The position numbers and the translations under genes are program-made. 20,658 bases of DNA from an uncultured Anaeroplasma sp. (GTDB taxonomy: Bacteria; Bacillota_I; Bacilli_A; Acholeplasmatales; Anaeroplasmataceae), in assembly GCA_934216145.1 (NCBI GenBank), contig CAKQBG010000038.1:1-20658 (forward strand), written 5' to 3'. The notes under the pieces were generated by a model. The model saw only the letters and a list, made by a program, of their open reading frames with translations. It was not told where the DNA came from and searched no databases. Positions 1-9,100 of the stretch are shown piece by piece. Numbering within the stretch: position 1 is the first letter of the stretch; each line of letters begins with the position of its first letter.

Positions 1-84
1 CACCCGTTTAGAGGTGTTACTCCTTCTAATTTAGAGGTGAAGGCACCTATTTACTCCGCAAAATTTAGAGCGCCAATCTATTAA
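1..84 (+). CDS. C-terminal end of a plus-strand protein, unidentified (partial)
   Basis: Frame 1 is open from the window edge to a TAA at 82-84 and gives 27 residues ending APIYSAKFRAPIY. The stretch reads like real protein: it holds two APIY copies and uses ordinary AT-rich codons (AGA for Arg, TTA for Leu). It ends 17 nt from the stop of the giant minus-strand gene, so the two genes would converge. I do not recognise the family. The start lies outside the window. The same DNA contains short direct repeats (TTTAGAGGTG at 7-16 and 30-39), so a non-coding repeat is the alternative reading. Confidence 0.4.
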   Translation, partial: HPFRGVTPSNLEVKAPIYSAKFRAPIY

Positions 85-91
85 ATCACAT

Positions 92-105
92 CTTAAAATT
101 TTAAG
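92..105. other. 14-bp palindrome between convergent genes
   Basis: The sequence CTTAAAATTTTAAG is a perfect palindrome. It overlaps the stop codon of the giant gene and lies 7 nt past the stop of the plus-strand frame. It could form a weak symmetrical hairpin that ends transcription from both sides. It is all A/T apart from its ends and lacks a strong stem, so a terminator role is only a suggestion. Confidence 0.3.
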
Positions 106-3100
106 ACTTTGTTGATGATTGGTATTCTGCTTCTTTAGTTACAGTTGAAGTTGTTCCTTCACCCCATAAACTATTTGATATATCTGTAGTTTCTTTGACA
201 TTGAATATTAATTCAATTTGTTGTGGTACAACAGATGAAGGAGGTAGGTAGCTTCCCTTATTATCCTCATAATGAGTATCGGTATTTGTTAGTTTATTTT
301 CTTTTGAAGCAGTGTATGTAACGCTATAGCCATGTGGCAATTCTAAATAGAATTTAAAATAACCAGATGGTAGCATTGCTAAATCATATTGAGTAGTAAA
401 TGTGTATATATCATTATTTAATTCGTTAAGCTTTATAGCATAGCATGATAATGTATTACTAATTTGATTATTATCCTTATCATATGTTACATAGCTTATT
501 GTTAAATAAATAGCAGAATTTTCAAATTTTTTATCAGTATTAACTTTAATTTTAAAATAAATATTATTAGTTAAAACAACAATTGAAATATGATAATAAT
601 TAATTGAAGCAGTATCACTATCCTTGTATAAATATGATTCAGAGAATACAGCATATGAAACATACCAGAAATGTCCATCACTAGGATTACCAATATAATT
701 CATATTTAATGATACATTACCTTTTTTGCCAGCATATTTTGATACATAATATGTTTTACCACCAACTGTTATTGATAAAGAATGGATATTTTTTAATTCT
801 GAATTTTTATTAAATTCTCCAACTTTATCATTATCACTATCACCTGAAGTATTATAAACCGTAGATATAATTTTTTTACCATTTTCTATAGTCATCTTCA
901 CTAAATAAACAGAATGGGTATCAGTTTCATCCTCATTACCATTTTGATTATCATCAGTATAGAATGGTACATATAGATAAACAAAATTATTACTTAAATT
1001 TGTTTTTGATATGTCTAATATGTATGTATCACTTTGAGTTTGATTTCCATTATATTTAATAATCTTATTATGAGTTGTATATTGATAAACTTCTGCATAT
1101 TCATCTACAATCATTGTTGGAGCGTAATCAGATAATTGAACATCTGATACTGTACCTAAAATATAATAGTTTGTACCAGAAAGACTAGCATTATCACTAT
1201 ATACCATTTTTCCATTTGTAACTGTTACATCACTATTTTTGAAGTCACTATAATATTTTTCATTTTCATCATAATGGTAATTTTTTTGATTATCAGAAGT
1301 ATTTTCATTAGGTATGAATGCATAATTAGGATTAACTCTAGTATGTGCTGAACCTAATGAAATGTTACTTGAAATAAATGTCAATTCAGATATCAATGAA
1401 TCTGTTGAATATTCTTTTGTTATATTGACAATAGGGAAATAGAATATTCTTCCAAGCTTATCAGTATAACTATATTGATAGCTATATGTACCTAATTCAC
1501 AGTTTTCAGTTACTGAAGCAGTTAAACCAGCATATGATGTAGCCATATATGACATACCAATTTTATTTGTTTCACTTTTGTCTTCTAGTCCAAATGATGT
1601 ATTAGAATCTATATAGAAATTATTCAAATTGAAATAAATTCTATATGTTGGAACTCCTTCATTTCTTGTAAATGATAGATTTAATTTATCAGACGCACTT
1701 ATATTAGTATTATTAACAAGAGCATACTTAACATTTGTTGTATCAGTAGTTAATATGTTACCATCTTTATAAATAGTTGCATAAGATCTGTCAAATGGTG
1801 CTATTTCAGCTAAAATATGTGTATATTTATTAGTATTTCCGTTCTCTGCAGTTATTTCATATGGAACTATAAATTTCCTTAAACCTGAAGCTGTCGTAAT
1901 AATATTACTATCTTCCCAATTAATCTTAACAGTCGCATTTGAAGAAATTCTAAAATCAGTTAAATAATTAGGGATATTATCTTCATTCATTATAAAATCA
2001 TTAGCTTCAAATGTTCTACCAAATAGAATTGATGATGTCATAGTATTATTAACATTAACAGATTGATGATCAAATTCAATATATTCTATATTAGCTTCAC
2101 TATTTGCATTCTTAGTCATTGTTATAAAAGGCTTTGTACCAACATTAATTGAAACTTTATAATCTCCATATGGTAATGATTGATTAACACTATATTTTAT
2201 AGTAGCAACATAATTAGAATCATTCTTCTTTACAACCTGATAAAAACCTGTTGTGTAGAATGAGAAATATTTCTTAAATTCATCTCTATTATTTAAATAA
2301 TTATAACTTTTATTACCCTTTTCAATATTAATAAATGATGATAAATCAGAATTATTTAAATTAGGATTTGTTGTTGTAAATGTTAATGTTACATCTCCAC
2401 CAGTTGATTCTAATGTTACATCACTTGTTAGAGTATAAGTGTAATTAGTAGCATCGTTATCAATAATTATAAAATTAATAACGTAAATTGTTTTAACAGT
2501 TTCATCTTCAGCTTCAACCTTAATTTTTGTATCTGTTTTTAAAGTATTATTAGCCTTAGTAATTGTAAATGTTTTATTATTATCGTTTAATTCATTATAA
2601 CTATCATTTAAACCAATATAAATAGTTGCCTTTGAAGCAATTACTAAATTACCTGTGTCTATTGTAAATGAGCCATTTATACGTTCATATTGAGACTTAG
2701 TTATATAATAAGTTATTGTACCTGTTGAACCGTTTATAGTTATTTGGTTATTATTCGCAAAATATTTATTATTATTACTATCAATTAAATCCATTTCAAT
2801 TATTGATGTAGAAATAGACTTTTTCAATTGTTTCATTGAAACATAGAAATGATAATTAACAGTACCTATAGTATTTTCATCTCCACGCCATGCTGATGAA
2901 GTGGTTTCAAAATTATTATTATCTAAATCTTGTAATTCTAAATTATCAGGAATAAATTTACCATTTTTTATACCTTGTGATGATGCTAGAGCGAAGATAC
3001 CATAACCTTCAATATCAGCTTGACCACCTAAATGTTTTATAAATTCAATAAATTTATCAGAATCAATAGACGTATCATTTAATATAAATTGATAATAACC

Positions 3101-6100
3101 AACTTTATGATCTTTATCTTTATAGTTATTTAACAATTCATACAATTTTGTTTTTGTTAATTGCTTAGTGTTATTAAGAAAGTCTTGTCCTAAATATGCA
3201 GCAATAATATATTTATTTACAGTAGGATATGATTTTCCTTCTTGATTGCAAATACTAATAATAGATGTCATTATATTTTTATCAAGATCATAATCAGCAA
3301 TTTCTATTAATTGTTTAATTAATGTTTCAGCTGAAACCTTAGAAATTAATCTACCAAAAACGGAGTCTTTTCCATCATAATCAGCCTTTAGCATTGCCTC
3401 AATTAGATCTATATAACTTACATTAGAACTATTTGTACTATTTAAAAGATTTTTCATACAATCTTGATCAAATAATTTATATATCGTTTTATTATCAATA
3501 GATTTGGAAGTATATGTTGAATATACTGTTGCTAAAGTTTCAATAATTCTATCATTATATCCAATAGTAGCAGTAGTATTATTATAAAGATTTATTTTAA
3601 ATGCATTTAAATCTTCATATTTGGCTCCTGTATATAATAATCCTTCTATACTATCTTTATCTGATTTCACCTTAATAGTATCAACTGATGAATCAGTAGT
3701 ATTATAACTAAAGGATGCTTTTTTATCTATTAACAACAATTCTGTAATTTCACAATCTGTTGATGGAGTTATTTTATAAGTACCACCACTTAAATAGAAC
3801 GCTCGATATCCATCATTATTAAACGACTTCAAGACTTTATCAATGGTGATTTCCGTACCAGTATCAGTTACCGTTTGTGACTCCTTATAGGTATAAGTTG
3901 TACTTCCATTTATTGTTACAGTGCCTAATTTAGCTCTAACTAATAATATTGATGGATTATTTACAGTTATAGATTCAGGAAGTGTAGTAGAAGTTTTTTT
4001 TGAATAAATAGTATTAATAAAATTAGAAGCTAAATATAATCCAAAATTTGATAAGGGGTTGTCAGTTGTATTTGTAGTTAAAGTTTTATTTAAATAATTA
4101 TTAGTATAATTAGTTTCAATATTAGATAAATCAGGATATTTAGCTGTATTAGAGCTACCATTTTGTCCTAGATCTAAATATAGTATCATTGGAACGTCTG
4201 TTTTATTATTACTTTCTTTATATCCAGTTAAACAATATTCTATATTTTTACTAACAGGTATTTCAAAATAAATTAAAGATTTTGTCAATGGCGTATTTCC
4301 ACTAGACATATTATAAGTCCAAGAAGCATCAAATCCACTAGGAGAATAATTATTAAATCCAGTTATTTTTCTAGAATATAACGATTTGCTACTATCAGTT
4401 TTATCTCTAGTAATAGTAACTATCTTAAATCCTGGTATATAACCATTTTCACCTGTTGCTAAAACTAGCTTTATTATACCATCCTCACTAGGAGTAAACC
4501 ATATAACATTTTTAGGCAAGATAGCATTTTCATATTCACGACTCTTAATAATTATATTTTTAGTAACTGTGTTTATATTATCAGTATCAGTATCAGTATA
4601 AGTACCTCTTAATTGAACACCATATAAAGTATCTTGATTAATTAAATTTTTAATGAATTTAGATACATTAGGATCACTTATAGTTGTTTCAAAATACCCT
4701 TTATTATCTGTCTTAGTTGTATATAGCTTATATCCACTATTACTAATACTATTACCGATAGCTGATGTTTTATTAAGACTGTAAACCTTTGAATCATTTG
4801 CGACATAATATCCAATATTATTAGGACTTGTATCCTCAATATAATCACTTTTAGTAGAATTTGTTTTATATGTGTCACTATCAATTTTATTAGTAACCAT
4901 AAAAGGCATTACTGCATTTCCACTAAGACTACTAGACTTTCCAGTTGTTGTATTATAATCGCCAATCATACCACTATACTTACTACCACCATACGACTTA
5001 ATTAATCCCATTCTTTGGTGTAATTCCATTACATCTAATGTACCACCAAATCCATCAGCATTACCATCAGCATTACCATCATACATATCTATAAATTTAT
5101 CCCAATCAGTATTAGCCAAATCAGATAAAATTTTCAAATCATTAATATTTGAAATTATATATTTTGAAATATTTTCATCACTAATACCATTTTCTTTTTC
5201 TTTTAAATAATCTATATATCTATATAAGAAATAAGTGAAATCATAATCTGATATTTCTTTTCCACTAGAATTATTATATGTAGTTAAATCAGTTAAGGTT
5301 GCTAATAAAAGCTTCTTAAAATAAGCTTCATCCGTTGTAGCAAGAGATATTAAATTATCTTTAACAGTATATGTACTATTCTTAATTAAAGATTGAAGTT
5401 TCTTATACAAATTATTATTTTCAGTATCATCATGATCTGTATATGTTATATTTTCAAGCGTACTTTGTGGTAATAATGCAAAAACATTACTTATAGATGC
5501 ATTTGCAAAAGGAGTATTCACTAATGCCTTTGCTAAAAGATTAACTGTTCTATATTCTGTAGTTTTAAAATCATTTTTTTGAGCATATTCAGCCACAGCT
5601 TGAACAATAGCTTTTTTTACTGTATTATCTGTATCGTTATTTAAAAGATTTGTAATTAAAGCAGAAACAATTGAAACCTCAGTATCATCCGTTCTTGTTG
5701 GATCATCAATAGATTTAGTTCTAATTCCATCAAGTTTTAACAAATCATCCATTGTATAATATGTATATTGAGTAGTTTGAACTCCTTTATAGCCATAAAC
5801 ATTATAAACATCTTGAGACATTAAATAAACACCTATTAATTGATTTTTATTAACCCAATAATTAGCCATATACCAAATTCCAGTATATATCGAAGTTGAT
5901 ATATAGCCTTTTAAATAATAATCTCTATTTTCATGTTCTGATGTTTTGCTAGCAACTAAATATCCTTTTTGATTAGTAATACCATCTGTTAATTCATTAT
6001 CTCTAACAGCATCATCAGTATTAAATGTAGGTTTATAAGTAGGGTCAAAATTATATCCATCAACAACATATTTATTTTTTGAATTTGCATATCGATAAAT

Positions 6101-9100
6101 GAATCTTTGACAATCATCACCTTTACTATCAACAATATAATCAGATACCCATTGATCATTTGGAGTACTATTGTTCAAGTAAGAATTATGCCAATAATAT
6201 GTTGCTATATCTTTGTAATTTGATGTAGTATTTGATTTAGCTATTTTTTCTTTTGTTATATCATTATTAGTTGATATAAAAACGGGAACATAATAACTCT
6301 TTGTATTACCGATATTTATGGCATCATAAATATTTCTACCTAAAGATTGATAATTAGTACCAAGATTTTTTGAAAATAAATTACCATTCTTATCAAAAGG
6401 TCCATAATAATATGTAGCTGTAGAATTTACAGAATCAGGTGTATATATAAATCTATTATTAATAAGAGTTGAAGCATCATTTATTTGAATTAATCCATTT
6501 TGATTATTATTATCATTTGCATCTAATGATGAAGGACCATCATTAGATTGATATGTATTATTATATTCAGTTGCTTTTGCAATTAAACCTTTATACACAA
6601 CACTAGATGTAGGATCTGTAACATCTTTTAAATATTTATCTGTAATAATATTTTGAATATTTTTATTATTTTTTATGATATTCCATAATTCTGTATAATC
6701 TTTTTCATATGTGATTTTAGTGCCATTAATATATGTATATGGATAACTTGTTGTTTGATTAGTTCCAGATCCAGTAGTAATTTTTGTAGAAGGATAAGTA
6801 TCATTTATAGATTTGACATCTGAAATGAAAGTAGAAATATCATATTTTTTAAATGCCTTATTTAAGGCTGAAATATAATCGCTATTCTCAGAATTAGAAG
6901 CTACCATTATACTATAAATATTTTTTGCTATATCTTGATTTGAATTTAAAGAAAGATAAGCTTTAACCCCAACCTCAGCTGAGCTAGTTGCTCCAACAAT
7001 ATCCATAGCCATTTTGGTAATTGTTTCTTCATTATATCCATTTAGTAAAGTATTTATTAAATCAATCTTCTTTTGTAAATAATAATTATTTGTATCATTT
7101 TCAAACATCTTAGATATATCGAGATTATGTTTAACAATCATTTCTAAATAATTATTTAATGTAAGACGTAAATTTTCTTCACTTGCACTATTTAAAAGTT
7201 CTTTCACTTTAGATTGAACAACTTGATAATCAGTATTTTCACCTGAAATCATTTTAGCTAATAATTCATCATATAATAAATCTTGTAATAAGTCTTTATA
7301 TTCTTCTTTAGAATAAGTTGAAATATCTTTAATTAAATTTTCAATTATTTTAGTTCTAATTTCATTAGTTATTGAAGATTTATAGTTATCACCAAAAATA
7401 ACTTCATTAATGATATTACTATATTGATCCTTTAATTCAGTAGTTTTAATTGAATATGTTAAGAAATCACTAATTATTGTTGTATCTATATTAGATACCC
7501 ATGTTGTTGAATTAAATGGTGCAGTAAAATTTTCTTTTGTAAGATTATCATTAGAAACAAATTTAGACATTAATTCTACATTCTTAGCTAATATTTCAGC
7601 TGCGTTAGCATAAGCTATAGATCTCCAACCAATTTTATCAAGTAAAATTGTATTAATCTTATCAAATCTTATAAATTCAAAAAAGTCTGCAATATAATTA
7701 TCTGTTAAATATTTTGTAAAATCAACTGCACTTGAATCCTTGTCAATTGCTTTTCTAAAGATAAAATCTTTTGAAAATACACCTATGTTACCATTAGAAT
7801 CTGAAATAGATGTCATTGGTGCGTATTTTATACTTCCACCACCAAATGAATCAGTTGAACCATTTACAGTAATAAATGTTGATGTGTCAATTTTACTAGA
7901 GGGCATATTAATTTGATTACCACTTTGAACAATTGGAGCACTATATAAATTAATAACATATCTAATGTTAGGCTTTGCACTATTTCCATTAGAGAAGTCT
8001 ACAAGTCCAAACATTGCACCTGAATAATAATAATTTGAACTATTCGCATCATATAATCCACTTTTTGTATATTTTAATGAAGCAGTAGGATTATTAATAA
8101 CATCAATGCTATTAAATGAAACCACATTAAATAAATATCCTGAATAATTATATTTTTCTAATAGATATACTCTACCATAATTAATTGTATTTGCTAAATA
8201 GAAATCTACATTTTTATATATGCTCATATCTAAGCCGGCAACTATAGAACTTACAACTTCATTACCATAAATATTACCATAATTGACAACATTTATTGTA
8301 TTTGCAGCACCGTAAGCCATAATTCCACCTACATAAGAACTGTAGTTTTTAATATTATTAGTATTAATTTTCACATTATCTGTACCATTAAAACCTACTA
8401 ATGTACCATAATTAATTGTAAATGCGATTATTGAATTTATACTATCTAATTGTGTATTAGAATAATTGTAATTATTCAATCCAACAATGCCACCTACATA
8501 ACAATACCCCTTTTTAATATTTGATATATTTATTAACTGTAAAGTACCATCATTAGCTGAATCTCTTATTTGAGCATATTGTCCATTTAAATATGCTGCG
8601 ATACCACCAATAACATATTTATTTGTATCTGTTCTAGAATAAACATCTAATTCAATATTCGCAAGATTAAAGCCATTTGAAATAATTCCTTCATTTAGAT
8701 AAGAAATACCTGATGCATAAACACTACCATTTAATCTTATTGTAGATTTTTGCTCAGTTTTTTTTGCCATACGTGATGATGTATCCTGTTCATATACACT
8801 CATATTTTTATCTAAATTATCTGATGTTATTAATATTTTACCATTATTAATGACATTATTTAAAGAACCAATCTCATTTGTATCGTATGAAGCTTTTAAA
8901 GGATTTTGAGAATCATCTTTTAATACTGCTAAATTCTTATAACAAATACCTGATGCATAAATATTAATATCTATTGTATTTATTGGTGTTGAAGTTGTTT
9001 TTTTATCATTAATAGTAATATTTCCAGCATTATAAATATTATTAGCAGATGTATTTAATGATAATTCTTCAAATACGCCATTTATAATTAAATTTGGATT

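Noticed and set aside
101..400. Sortase anchor at the end of the giant protein
   Set aside because: The C-terminus has no LPXTG-like motif, hydrophobic segment or basic tail.
4678..4884. 68-codon minus-strand frame
   Set aside because: Lies wholly within the giant gene in another frame, with Ile/Gln-rich composition typical of frame-shifted AT-rich coding DNA and no ribosome binding site.
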